Shown here: positions 1 through 9,543 of the stretch, piece after piece | How positions within the stretch are numbered: the stretch's first letter is position 1 | How the letters are laid out: each line of letters starts with the position of its first letter | Assembly: GCA_001247695.2 (NCBI GenBank) | Contig: LGRX02027696.1 | Location: 1-30,801 of the forward strand | Source of the DNA: Cymbomonas tetramitiformis | Taxonomy: Eukaryota > Chlorophyta > Pyramimonadophyceae > Pyramimonadales > Pyramimonadaceae | Length of the DNA stretch: 30,801 bases | Direction: 5' to 3' | Made by a program: the position numbers and the translations under genes | Notes under the pieces: generated by a model | What the model was told of the DNA's origin: nothing | Database searches by the model: none | The model's input: only the letters and a program-made list of their open reading frames with translations

Positions 1-2
1 GG

Positions 3-737
3 TCCATGCCAGCGCTTGGTCAGTTTCCTGCAGATTGAGCGATCCATCACCTTCTCCGTAAGGTGTTTCGCCTCTATCCAGACCAGATCTCCAACAGCAT
101 ACTCCCGCTGCCCGTGCCTGCGATCAAACTGTTCGCGCTGTCGCTGTTGAGCCAGCTCTAACCGCTGTCTGGCGTCCCGCAGCTGCGACGAAAATTTCAC
201 GGCCACTTCGTGTGCAGTGCCTACTCCCCCAGTTCGTCGTCCAGCGGTGGACTGTGCGGCCTCCAGGAAAAGGTCCAACTGCGACAGCGGCGAGAACCCG
301 AACACCAGTTCAAATGGCGTGAAGCCAGTAGATTCACTCCTGGAGTCATTGATCGCGAACTCCACGTTAGTGGTGAACAGATCCCAGTCTTCCACATTGG
401 CGTCTACAAAGGACCTGAGCATGTCCTCAATAACCCTGTTGCTGTGTTCCGCCTGGCCGTCAGACCGAGGGTTGTACGGCGTGGTACGAGCCACTTTCAC
501 ACCCATCAGTCTCATGAGTTCCTGCCAGAAAGCATCCTGAAACCGTGGGTCACGATCAGAGACAATCTTCATAGGCGCGCCATGTAAGCGCCACACCGAG
601 TCAAAGTAGATTCTGGCCACCACAGCTGCGGAGCTGTCGCCGAAGTTCATCGGCACAACGTGGACCATCTTAGTCAACTTGCAAGTGAAGGCTACGAAAG
701 CGTCATTGCCTCTCTCAGATGCCGGTAGCCCGGTGAC
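3..737 (-). pseudogene. Ty3/gypsy integrase catalytic core and C-terminal part, 5'-shifted and cut by window edge
   Basis: My reading of the minus strand from 737 is open to the window edge and shows a retroviral-type (DDE) integrase core. A VTGLP segment comes first, then SDRDPRF holding the second catalytic Asp, then SDGQAEHSNR holding the catalytic Glu, then the TPFELVFG block, and finally a VGDLVW-type C-terminal beta segment. It lies in a different frame from the zinc-binding part that precedes it. The family normally has a few residues between WQDVA and VTGLP that include the first catalytic Asp (usually written as DF). They are missing here, which suggests a small deletion that both shifted the frame and removed the residue. 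The product would insert element cDNA into the genome; this copy is very likely inactive. Confidence 0.85.
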
Positions 738-1111
738 ACCGCGACATCCTGCCATGGCCTGTTCGGGATGCTGTGAGGGTTCAGCAACCCATCCGGGTAA
801 GTTCCCCGCGGCCTCACTGATTGGCACACTGCGCAGGATGCAACCCAGGTGCCCACATCTTCTGCGGCCCCACGCCAATAGAAGCGTCGCAGCACCCTCT
901 CCAGAGTCTTGTCTCGCCCAGTGTGACCCGAGGACAATGACTCATGAGCATGACGAATCACCACTTCTCGAAGTGGAGAGTCCTCCCCCCGCACCAACTG
1001 ATATCTCCCTGCTGCGGTCCTCCAAACCACTTCACCCACTAGCCTGAAGTCCTGTAGGCATTGGTGTGGTGCCGCCTTCACTTTCTCTCTTAGTGAACGA
1101 AGTGTCCCCTC
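738..1111 (-). pseudogene. Ty3/gypsy integrase N-terminal zinc-binding (H2C2) domain
   Basis: The frame is the same as the Dam-like ORF and is separated from it only by the TGA at 1112-1114. It contains a linker of the type found before gypsy integrases (LREKVKAAP), then the H2C2 zinc-binding module: His in VIRHAHES, His in SSGHTG, and the Cys pair in SCAVCQ, followed by the usual RPWQDVA. After this the frame no longer encodes integrase; the core resumes in the frame that starts at 737. No convincing start codon lies directly before it, so it was probably translated as part of a polyprotein with the upstream Dam-like segment. Confidence 0.85.
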
Positions 1112-2113
1112 TCAGGTGTACTCCGCTTTCAACGCACGCAGGAACTTTGAGTCCGACTGCTGGGAGGCTGCGTCTCTGAAGTCTGCTGCCTCACCTGTCC
1201 TTATCACAGCGGGGGCTGTCCGCGGATGCCTCACGCGTGCTGGTTGTGGTTTGGCGGGAGGGGCGTGTACTATCAGAACAGGCCAGCGAAGGTCGAAGGC
1301 CCTCCCATCTGGGTTCTCGAAGAACTGATTGGGCTCGCCCTTGTCATCGTGAGTAGGGATGACCTCCACAATCTGCATATTGGCCTTTCTGAAAAGTTTG
1401 CGCCACGCGGGGAGCTTGGACTGGTGATCTGGTAGAACAAAGACTGCTGAAGTGTTCTCTGGGTCTGCCTTCCATTCTGCGATATACTTGTTCAAGATCG
1501 CCTCCACAGTAATGTGCTTGGAGTTGTATGGAGGGTTACACCAAACCCGAAGGCCCCTCCATTTCTCTGAAAGGCAGTCTGTCCAGAATCTATCCGCCTG
1601 TTTGTTGCGGCCGCCAAAGTCACAACAGGCGTCCACATCGAAGGGTCCAAATTTCTCGGCGTACTTCGAGGAGTACTCTGCTCGGACACGCCAATTCTGT
1701 GAGTCCTCTGGGGGAGCCTGCCGTTTTTGTGGGTGAAAGACCGGGGATGGAGTTGACTGTCGGGGCGCCTGCTGCGGGGTTGGCGAGCCCGCTGGCACCT
1801 TCTCAGTGGGCGCTTCCGATGCGTCAGCTCGTGACGTAGGCGTTCGCGTTTTGGGTGGCGCCAACTGCGGGGGCGCTGGGGTCGCAGAGGCCTTCCCAGC
1901 GCGTGACATACTCCTCGTTATCCTTATCTGGGGTGGAGCTCTGTCAGGGGGTTCGTGTGGAGCTTCTACCGGCTTCGCGCTATCAACTGCAGGCCAGTCA
2001 GGCATGTCGAAGTCGAGGTGATCCTCCTTCATTCCCTTATAGAGCTTCGGGTTAACGAGGGCGATGGTCTCCCCCACGTCCATGGCCTGTTCCGCCACGT
2101 ATAGGGTCTCCAC
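1112..2113 (-). CDS. Dam-like DNA N6-adenine methyltransferase domain embedded in the retrotransposon Pol
   Basis: The ORF has 333 codons and opens with GTG rather than ATG. The frame stays open a little further upstream (reading TVDCWLSAVETL), so it was probably a continuation of Pol through a frame change near 2130-2150. Residues 1-40 are a short conserved-looking leader and 41-138 are low-complexity Pro/Ala/Thr. Residues about 140-285 resemble the phage-type Dam family (Phage N6A MTase): DVDACCD, then FWTDCLS, then WCNPPYNS with the catalytic NPPY at 193-196, then AVFVLPDH. NPPY is the amino-methyltransferase motif IV. Such domains are known in DIRS retrotransposons and phages; its place between RNase H and integrase of a Ty3-type element is unusual. 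It presumably methylates adenine in DNA, but activity is inference. Confidence 0.75.
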   Translation of the reverse strand: METLYVAEQAMDVGETIALVNPKLYKGMKEDHLDFDMPDWPAVDSAKPVEAPHEPPDRAPPQIRITRSMSRAGKASATPAPPQLAPPKTRTPTSRADASEAPTEKVPAGSPTPQQAPRQSTPSPVFHPQKRQAPPEDSQNWRVRAEYSSKYAEKFGPFDVDACCDFGGRNKQADRFWTDCLSEKWRGLRVWCNPPYNSKHITVEAILNKYIAEWKADPENTSAVFVLPDHQSKLPAWRKLFRKANMQIVEVIPTHDDKGEPNQFFENPDGRAFDLRWPVLIVHAPPAKPQPARVRHPRTAPAVIRTGEAADFRDAASQQSDSKFLRALKAEYT

Positions 2114-2129
2114 TGCTGAGAGCCAACAG

Positions 2130-4625
2130 TCAACAGTCTGGGCCCAGTGGGGATGTGAACACTGCGGGTGGTGAGCTGGAGAAGCATTCAGACTCCAGCG
2201 TTGCCAGGGGGTCTTTCGGCAGATCTGAGGTGGGGTCGATCACCCCTGCCTCCTTCAACCCCTCACGCACGTCCTTGTCTTTGAAGTCGGGTCTTCTGGA
2301 CAGGGCGTCCGGTACCAGCAGCAGCGCTCCTTTGATGTACTCTATTCTCGGGACTCCCACTTCCACCAGATCCATGTACCAGCGTGCCTGTCTGCGGCTA
2401 AGCTCTCTGCCAGGTTCCATCAGCCATTCAAGGGGGCGGTGATCACCCTGGATGCGGAAGTTGGTGAAGATGAGGTAATGCCGCCAGGTAACGGTGGTAC
2501 AGTGGTGTAAAGCACCTAGCTCACGCTCGCCGGTGTGATAATTCTGCTCGGCGGCTGAGAACTGGCGGCTCTCGTATGCTATCACGCGCAGTCCAAGACC
2601 ATCTCCATTGTCTTGCATCAGTACTCCCCCAAGAGCGATGCCGCTAGCATCCGTCTGCACCACGAAAGGTGCTGTGCCGTCTGCGGCACCCTTAAGGTTG
2701 GGCAAGGCGAGCACTGGCGCTGAGGTGAGGGCCTTTTTCAGCTCCTCGAAGGCCCACTGCTGCATGGGACCCCACTCCCAGGGTACGTCCGACTTGGTCA
2801 ACCGGGTGAGGGGCTGAGCGATCTCGGAGAAGCGGTGGATGAACCTGCGGTAATACCCCGCCAGGCCCAAGAACTGCCTGACGTGGGTAACCGTTTCCAG
2901 CTCGGGCCAGTCCCTCACTGCAGCCACCTTGTCGTGTTGGGGTCTGCAGCCATCCGCGGAGATGCAGTGACCAAGGAACCGCAAGGATTTCTTCAACAGT
3001 TGGCACTTGGACCTCTTGAGGAAGACGCCCTTCTCCCTGCATGTCAGGAGCAGTTGCTTGACGTGTTCGTAGTGCTCTGCGGCGGTGTTGCTGAAGACGA
3101 CCACATCATCGATGAAGATCCGGACAAATGGGAGATGGCCCAAGGCCCGCTGCATCCGTCGCTGGTACTGAGATGGTGAATTCTGCAGCCCCCGCGGCAT
3201 GACCAACCACTCATATGACCCCATCTGGGTGGTGAAGGCGGTCTTCTCGACATCTCCTGGTGCCATCGGTACTTGCCAGAAGCCATCCACCGCGTCTAAC
3301 GAAGAGAAGAACTTCGCACCCTGCATCTCGTCGAACATCATCTGGATATCTGGGAGAGGATACTTGTCCTTAACTGTCTGGCGGTTGAGGAGCCGGTAAT
3401 CGATCACCAGTCGCAGCTCCTTGGGGTTCCCCGGTTTGGGGACCATCAGACAGGGAGCTGCATAAGGGCTGGAAGAGGGTCGGATGTAGCCCTTGGACAT
3501 CAGGGTCTCGACGCGTTCTCGAAGTTGGCGGAGTTCCTCCGCGGACTTCTTGTAGATGCGCTGGCAGGGCGGCCCCTTCTTGCTCAGCTCAGGGTCCAGG
3601 TTAATGTTGGCTTCATCTTGGGGGTCATGTCTGAGTCCATCGATGTTCGGTAGTGCAGTCGTCATCTCCTTTTTGTACTCCTCACCCCAGAAGTCCTGAA
3701 ACTTGAGGGTCCACTCAGGGCTCACTTCTGCATCTTCAGTATCCGCAGCGGGTTCGGCGTTCTCAGAGTCGATAGCCGTGGCTGCAAAGGCAGAAGCGGT
3801 ATCATCGGGGGACTTCTCGGCCACCATGAGCCAGGCGGGTTGTATCTCCGGGTCGTCATTGCCGCGTAGCTTCTGCGTCTCCGCGTACACCAGGTACTTC
3901 TTCAGCTGGGCGGGGGTTAGGAACACCTCATCCACCAATCCCGCGCAGGCCGTGCCCTTCGGAGACCTGTCCCCAGATGCTTTCCCAGGAGAACAGCCTG
4001 TGATGGTGACGCGATCCCCAATCTTACCACCGCGGGACTTCCTGAGGAAGGAGACGGAGCCATTCCCTTCATAGCCCAGAGTGACAGGAGAGTGACTGCG
4101 TAGCCACCTTCCGCCAAGGATAACATCCACCTGTATGCCCAGTGGTAGGATCCGGAGGGCAAGGGCGTTCTCCGTATAGGTGCCCGTGGTGGTGTGCGTG
4201 TTAAACTTGGCGTACGCGGTGGCGCCAGTAATCTTCACAGATCCATCCGCCAGGGTGACTCTCATCTCGGAGCCGGCTCGTGTCGTGAGGCCACATCGCT
4301 TAGCGCTCTGCTCCGAGATGAAGTTGTCAGAGGCCCCCGGGTCGATCAGCACCTTGACCGTGTGCCCTCTGAGGGTTGCATAGAATACCAGCAGTAGCGG
4401 TCCTTCTTCGTCAGGGGGTGCTTCCTGCAAGAGGGTGGCTAGGCAAGTCATCCCTCGACGGCGATGGGGCACCAGCTGAGCGGTAGGTGCGTCGCAAGCG
4501 GGTCCCAGAGGTGAAGGCCACGCTCTTGGGATGGGGACGTTGGCCCCAAGGGTCTCTGCGTCCTCGGGCGGCTCGGGGTTCCACTGGTTCTGGCCGCTTC
4601 TCCAGGGCGGAGAGGGTCTGATCAT
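2130..4625 (-). CDS. pol: Ty3/gypsy Pol: aspartic protease, reverse transcriptase, RNase H
   Basis: The ORF has 831 codons with ATG at 4625, four codons after an in-frame stop. The protease is at about residues 80-180 with LIDPGASDNFIS; the catalytic Asp is 95, but the usual Ser/Thr of D-S/T-G is Pro. Reverse transcriptase is at about 376-560 with LRLVIDYRLLNRQT, FFSSLDAVDGFWQV (motif A), MPRGLQNSP (motif B) and IFIDDVVVFS (motif C, 505-508). RNase H is at about 650-775 with QTDASGIALGGVL, ERELGALHH and GDHRPLEWL, and the connecting tail DALSRRPDF. All key RT and RNase H residues are present. It copies element RNA into cDNA in virus-like particles. It is in a different frame from Gag upstream and the methyltransferase downstream. 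Confidence 0.95.
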   Translation of the reverse strand: MIRPSPPWRSGQNQWNPEPPEDAETLGANVPIPRAWPSPLGPACDAPTAQLVPHRRRGMTCLATLLQEAPPDEEGPLLLVFYATLRGHTVKVLIDPGASDNFISEQSAKRCGLTTRAGSEMRVTLADGSVKITGATAYAKFNTHTTTGTYTENALALRILPLGIQVDVILGGRWLRSHSPVTLGYEGNGSVSFLRKSRGGKIGDRVTITGCSPGKASGDRSPKGTACAGLVDEVFLTPAQLKKYLVYAETQKLRGNDDPEIQPAWLMVAEKSPDDTASAFAATAIDSENAEPAADTEDAEVSPEWTLKFQDFWGEEYKKEMTTALPNIDGLRHDPQDEANINLDPELSKKGPPCQRIYKKSAEELRQLRERVETLMSKGYIRPSSSPYAAPCLMVPKPGNPKELRLVIDYRLLNRQTVKDKYPLPDIQMMFDEMQGAKFFSSLDAVDGFWQVPMAPGDVEKTAFTTQMGSYEWLVMPRGLQNSPSQYQRRMQRALGHLPFVRIFIDDVVVFSNTAAEHYEHVKQLLLTCREKGVFLKRSKCQLLKKSLRFLGHCISADGCRPQHDKVAAVRDWPELETVTHVRQFLGLAGYYRRFIHRFSEIAQPLTRLTKSDVPWEWGPMQQWAFEELKKALTSAPVLALPNLKGAADGTAPFVVQTDASGIALGGVLMQDNGDGLGLRVIAYESRQFSAAEQNYHTGERELGALHHCTTVTWRHYLIFTNFRIQGDHRPLEWLMEPGRELSRRQARWYMDLVEVGVPRIEYIKGALLLVPDALSRRPDFKDKDVREGLKEAGVIDPTSDLPKDPLATLESECFSSSPPAVFTSPLGPDC

Positions 4626-4680
4626 CAGGGAAAGACCTCACTTCCTCGAAGGGCAGGGTCTGGGGCTGGCCGCCGGCCAG

Positions 4681-5570
4681 TCATTCATCGCTCTCCACCG
4701 AGGGGAGGCCGTCACCTTCCACGAGCTCGATACCCGCAAGGGCCGCCAGGGTCTGGTAGCTCTGCTCGTCCTCACAGGTGGCAAGAGCCAAGACCTCCTC
4801 GGAGAACTCCTCTGGGACGCCATCCACCGAGGAGATGTCCTCCTGCTGCTCGATGGCCCAAACGACGGCGGCTACAAACCCAGGGGAGTTCGCCAGTCGA
4901 GCGGGTGCATTGGCCCTCCACTCCTTGAGTTTAGCCTCGTCCGTACAGTTACGGACGATGTGCTCCGCAGAGCCGCAGGCGAAGCACCGGCGGACTTTCG
5001 GAGCGTCGGGGCGAGAGAGGCCAGGTGGTGGTGGCAATGGGGTCACTGCCGCGGCGACGGTGGTGGCAGGCCCATTCTCCAGCATGGCGAGCGCTGGGCG
5101 GTTCGAAGATGGGGTACGCCTGAAGAAGGGGGTGCGAGGTGATGGATTGGCGAAGGAGACAGTACGGGGAGGACGGTCTTGAGAGCGCCTCTGAGCCGCC
5201 TCCGTGTCGATGTCACTCTCCACCTCCTCAGCAACTTCCCGAATCTTCAGCAAGGCGTTGTGGGTGCCTGGGATATCGCCAGCAACGGCCTTCCTTTCCC
5301 ACTCTTCTGGCTTGGAGACATCCAAGTGGATGGCTCTCAAGCGTCGCATCACCTTGGGTGCATATTTCAACCCTCGGCGGTACGTGGAGAGCATCGACAG
5401 GTTGGTCATCTCCACGCAATTGGGGACTCTGCCGGCCAGGAAGTTGACGGAGGCCATGCGGGTCTCCAATCGCGAGAAATACTCCGCCGCGGTCTCGCTC
5501 GTCGCCTGCTTCAGGGCAATGGCCTCGCCATGTGCGTTCTCCAGGTAGGCCTGCGTCAGGGAGCACACTC
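4681..5570 (-). pseudogene. gag: Gag C-terminal part with CCHC zinc knuckle (shifted frame)
   Basis: This is the continuation of the capsid region after a frame change near 5570. The frame starts meaningfully at SLTQAYLENAHGEA, continues through a helical capsid-like stretch (AAEYFSRLETRMAS, TYRRGLKYAPKVM), and reaches a CX2CX4HX4C knuckle (CFACGSAEHIVRNC, 4945-4986) that binds the element RNA. It ends in an acidic tail. The frame extends upstream to 5724, but the extension does not look like Gag, while the other frame does. Pol starts 56 nt after its stop, in a third frame. Confidence 0.85.
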
Positions 5571-8110
5571 CACACTGCCAGATCGCTGAAGAACACATCC
5601 AGCTCCCCGTAGCGTTGGTGCCAGGCCTGCTCGGACCCGAAGGTCCCTGCCGCGCGCTCCAAGAACTTCCTCTGCTGGTCTTGAAGAGTGTGCTCCTTGA
5701 AACTCCAAAGAAGGCTTGACACACTCGCCTGGTACGCTGATACAGACGGCGTACAGCTGGGAGTGGTCAGTGCCTCGATCACGATGGCCTCTTGGAATAC
5801 CTTCCGCACCATGTTGGAGTAGTTCTCCAACTGCGTCAGGAGGCTCTCCTTGTCGGCCGATTTAGTGTCGGACGCGGAGCGGGGGAACCTGGTCACGCTC
5901 TTGACCAGCTTTAGCACCATCTCCTTGGTCTTGTGCTCCAGACGGACCTCATCTGAGGATGCTCGCAGATTAGTGCCCTGCGGCAACCGAACGATGCCTG
6001 GTACAAAGGGGGTGGCGCTGGGAGAGAGCACGGGGTTCGCAGCGGCGGCAGGGTGAACGGGGTTCGCGGCAGAGTGAACGGGGTTTGCGGCGGTGGAGTG
6101 GGGAAAACGGGCTGGAGGTGGTGGTCCCGGGGCATGCGTGGGCGGGAGCGCAGGCGCGGGATTTGTGGGGACTGCGGTCGGAGTGGGCGGTAATGCAGGG
6201 GCTGATGGTGGTGCGGGGAGTGGAAGAGGTGTATGAAAGGGCAGGGGTGTGGATGGTTGTGCGGCCACCACGCTCATGCTCCGGTACCAATCGGAGTTGC
6301 TGACCTCCGACCACGCGGCGAGCCCGTCCTGATCGAAGTTCTGCATCTCCGACTCCCGCGCAGTGGCAGGGATCCACTCCCACACTGGCTGCCCCATGCT
6401 CGTAGACCGCACATTGGCCGCGGCTGGGTCCCCCATTGCCATATCCATGACCTCGCGATCAACCATGAGAACCCAGGTCTCCACACGAGGGTTGGTAAGT
6501 GGTAGGGGTGCATGGTGTAGGCGGCCTCCCATACGCGCATATGCGGTCAGCAGCGCTCCCAGCAGGTGCATGATCCTGAACAAGATGGCGTCGCCCTGCA
6601 CCCCAGCCCGGCGGCGTTCATCCCATGGCAGGGAGACGGTTGCCGCGCCTCGCACCCCCGCTGACTGGTGCACCCACAATGAGCCACCATCGTGGGTGAC
6701 GAAGAGGGCTCTGACCTCTGGGTACTGAGGGTAGGAGGGCTCTGGTGCGGGGTCGTCAGGGGGATCTTGAGGTGGATCACTGGGGGGCCCTGGTGGCGAA
6801 TCGCTTGAACTGGAGTCTCTGGGCTCTGAGTCGGGGTCGCCACCGCCGTGTACCACCGTCTCCATCGACTGCCGCCGGCGGGCCACCATCATGTTGTGGG
6901 GATTTGGCCGACCCTGAATGGGGGGTTCGGCGGGAGCGGCCTCAGCAACGGTCTGAGGCACTGGGGGGGTTACGTTGGCGGCGACGTCTGCCTCGCGTGG
7001 ATGGTCCGCCGTCAGGCCCCCCTGTGCGCTGCTCTGAGGGTCGCCTGGTGGAGAGGCTCCTGCAGATGTCGTCGCGCCAGGCAGGGCGAGTCCTCTCGAA
7101 AGCACCGCGGGGATGTCCAGGGCTTGTACTGCCGCTAGGACTTCTCTGCGAATGTGCTCGCTTCGGCTGCTCGCGTCCGAGTCGGAGCCGGACCTATGGG
7201 CGGCCCTCCGCCTGCGCTCAGCCCGTGCCTGCGTGCTTCGGCTGCCTCTGGTCCCCGTGCTGGTGCGGCTGATGTCCGTGCCGGAGTCGGGGTCAGAGTG
7301 GTCAGGTGCGTGGCTTAGACCTGGGAGATGCTTGCCATGTGTCGCAGGGCCCGAGGATACTCTTCGGGAACGCCGACGCCGGCGGTTCTCTGAGGTTGCT
7401 GCCACCGCAGGAAGGTGACGCACCAAAAGCTGGGTCCCGCCCGAGACGCTCTGTTGAGCTCCACTGTCAAGGGGTATCTGCAGAGGGTCCGGCAGGGGTG
7501 CGGCACCGATGCTGACGAAGTGTTGCAGCGATGAGAGGTCCGCGCCTGAGTCATGAAGCGCGGAGGTGGCTGGTGCCAGCTGGTGGGGCTGCTGTAGTCG
7601 ATGCTGCGGCAGTTGCGGCGGCTGAGGCTGCTGTTGCTGCTGTTGCTGCTGCTGTTGCTGCTGTAACTGCTGTCGCTGGAACTGCTGCTGCTGTAACTGC
7701 TGCTGCATCGGTTCCAGTGGCTGCTGCTGAAGCCACTGCTGTTGTTGCTGCTGGTACGCGAGCCACTGCTGCTGCTGCTGCAGCTGTTGTTGGAACGGTG
7801 TGGGATATGCGCCCACGGGGTGATGGGTTCCCAGTGTGAACGGCACTGGTGACACTCCCCCAGCGAGGGGCGCTGATTGGGGCAATACCCAATTGACACC
7901 GTTCCATACAGCCTGTGCGGGGGTGCCATCCGGCATAGTATAAGGGCGGGGCACCGCTGTGTAAGGCATGGTGGTGCCTGGATGTGGAATGGGGTGAGCG
8001 GAAGCGTATGCGGTGGGCGATGGGAAGGTCATGGGGGAGAACAGTGTGTGGTGTAGCTGCTCTGCGCTGATACCCATGCTGGAAAATGCTTCTGATGTCT
8101 GCTGTGACAT
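5571..8110 (-). CDS. gag: Gag N-terminal and capsid part of the Ty3/gypsy element
   Basis: I chose the ATG at 8110 (MSQQTSEAF); the frame is open a little further upstream only from non-ATG codons. The first ~100 residues are Pro/Thr-rich, followed by a Gln-rich tract (coded about 7615-7800), an Arg/Ser-rich stretch, acidic and Pro-rich linkers, and then a more structured capsid-like region ending FFSDLAVWS. After this the same frame stays open to 5228 but turns into non-Gag sequence, while the true Gag continues in another frame. Gag forms the virus-like particle that packages element RNA. Together with the next segment it would be about 1,100 residues, long for Gag because of the low-complexity regions. 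Confidence 0.85.
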
Positions 8111-8763
8111 TCTGACTGCTGAGCTGGTTGGGTTCAAAGACTGGTTGTGGCAATAGCCACAGGTGAGCAAAAGTAGTGAGTGCTCGCCTTTTTATTTAAT
8201 CAGTCTCGTCCTCGTCGATGTCACTCGCTGGAGGCGAAGGAGCGGGGCTTCCAGGTGGAGATGGGGGAACCCAGTCAGCGCCAAGGAGGACCCAAGGGGG
8301 GGCGTCGATCACTTGTATTGCCTGGAGATGCCACACGTAGTCGTAATGTACTGGTGGGATAGCCAGCGTGACTTTGCCCAGGCGTTCGAGGGCCGCTCCA
8401 AGGACCGCTCTGTCAGAAACGTCCCAGAACTGCTGAAAGCGCTTTTGGGTGGAGCTTTCCCCGCTGCTGATGGCCGTGAGGGCGGTATCAGGGGTTTCTA
8501 GGCTGATCTATGGGGTCTAAGGAAGGGGTTTTTGGTGGTGGGGGCTACTGGGAGAGGTTTTGGGGTAAGCTGGAAACTGTCAAAAACGGCTATTTTGGGC
8601 TGTTTTGAGCGGTTTTTCGCCATTTTGGGGCTCTGAAAGGTAAGCTATGTGGTTTTCCTGGCTACTATAAACCGGGGAAACCCTTTAGGGTGCTCTCTGA
8701 CGGTTGTTTGTAGCCTGGGGCAGACTTGGAACTTAAGATCGGAAAACCAATCTTGACGAACGA
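8111..8763 (-). other. Untranslated leader of the Ty3/gypsy element
   Basis: About 650 bases lie between the primer-binding site and the Gag ATG. No convincing coding frame is seen on either strand. It would hold the packaging signal, but no specific motif was recognised. Confidence 0.6.
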
Positions 8764-8782
8764 GAGCCTGGTTGGCCCCCCA
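8764..8782 (-). promoter_or_regulatory. Primer-binding site for tRNA-primed reverse transcription
   Basis: On the minus strand the LTR ends CTTAACA, one base follows, and then TGGGGGGCCAACCAGGC begins with the TGG that pairs with the CCA end of a tRNA. The plus strand correspondingly ends in CCA. It does not match the common initiator-Met site (TGGTATCAGAG), so a different tRNA is implied. Confidence 0.65.
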
Positions 8783-8783
8783 G

Positions 8784-9100
8784 TGTTAAGGAGACGTTAT
8801 GCTGATATTTGGTAACTTTTGGAAGCAGAATACGAGTTCCTTCTTTGAAAAAAAATAGTATTTCTGACGTAAAAATTGCGCATAGTTTCCCAAAAGTACG
8901 GCTCTCCCCCTTCAGTATAACGCAAGTTACAGTGTGGCCGTGGCTGAACGCGCGGAGGTGTTCAGGCAACGCTCATTGATACCAATTGTGCCAGGGGCAC
9001 GACGACAGATGCTCGGAGATATGTTTTTGATTGAACGTGCAAAGGTACACAATTCGGGTTTTATAATATACTGGATCAGGGCCAGATTGAGGTACAAACG
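8784..9100 (-). repeat. 5' LTR, inner part (R-U5 and promoter); outer edge not found
   Basis: The inner edge is fixed by the terminal CA followed by the primer-binding site. The sequence turns abruptly less GC-rich here. A TATA box lies at 9059-9070, leaving about 250 bases for R and U5. The 3' LTR is outside the window, so neither the outer edge nor the target-site duplication can be set. U3 may extend through the short tandem repeats at 9310-9543. Confidence 0.6.
9059..9070 (-). promoter_or_regulatory. Probable LTR TATA box
   Basis: The minus strand reads TATATTATAAAA at this site, about 280 bases upstream of the LTR inner edge, a normal place for the retrotransposon promoter. Confidence 0.45.
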
Positions 9101-9309
9101 ATAATTCGGTTCCAAGTTCTGAAGGCTAAACACTTCTCAAGTGCTCCACTTATTCACTCGTCACTCAGGTTGCAAGGTCAACCTCTTGACGGCCGATGTC
9201 ACACTTCGGCTCAACGTTCAATTCCCGATCCGATCTCATTTCTAATTCCGATTCGTCATTCTTGATTCAGATGTTATGCTGACAGACTGGCACGATGACT
9301 GTCCCACAG

Positions 9310-9375
9310 TACTGTCATACTGATGTACTGTCATACTGTCATACTGTCATAGCGTCATACTGTCATACTGTCATA
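9310..9375. repeat. Short tandem repeat, unit about ACTGTCAT(A)
   Basis: Reiterated ACTGTCAT units with small spacing changes. The flanks (CACGATGAC...CCACAGTACTG before, TCTGATATTCA after) recur around the second cluster at 9477-9543, so a block of about 170 bases was duplicated and diverged. Confidence 0.8.
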
Positions 9376-9476
9376 ACCTTGATATCTGATATTCAATCTC
9401 ATTGTCTCTTCAACCCCGATGCGAATCCAACCATTCTTCGAGGGTCTGACTGAGTGCCACGATGACACCCCCCACA

Positions 9477-9543
9477 GTACTGTCATACTACTATAGTGTC
9501 ATACTGTCATACTGTCATAATGTCATAGTGTCATACTGTCATA
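9477..9543. repeat. Second ACTGTCAT tandem-repeat cluster
   Basis: The same unit as at 9310-9375 with similar flanks (GTGCCACGATGACAC before, CTGGTATTCATTCTCATC after). It may be part of the LTR U3 or the spacer next to it. No gene is seen between 9100 and 9660. Confidence 0.8.

Larger units (their letters stand above)
1..9100 (-). mobile_element. Ty3/gypsy LTR retrotransposon with Dam-like domain, partial and degraded
   Basis: Reading on the minus strand, the order is 5' LTR (edge at 8784), primer-binding site, untranslated leader, Gag with poly-Gln tract and zinc knuckle, aspartic protease, reverse transcriptase, RNase H, a Dam-like methyltransferase domain, and integrase. RT before integrase is the Ty3/gypsy order. 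The integrase core runs off the left edge, so the 3' end and 3' LTR lie outside the window. The outer LTR edge is not located; 9100 is a minimum that includes the TATA box. The element is GC-rich compared with its right-hand flank. Four lesions (Gag frameshift, frame change after RNase H, in-frame TGA, integrase deletion) indicate a recently inactivated copy or a poor assembly. Confidence 0.93.

Noticed and set aside
210..587. Plus-strand frames over the integrase core
   Set aside because: The minus strand codes a clear integrase; these are shadows in GC-rich coding DNA.
7531..7839. Plus-strand poly-Ala frame and minus-strand poly-Ser frame over the Gag Gln tract
   Set aside because: These are other-frame readings of the CAG/CTG triplet run coding poly-Gln in Gag.
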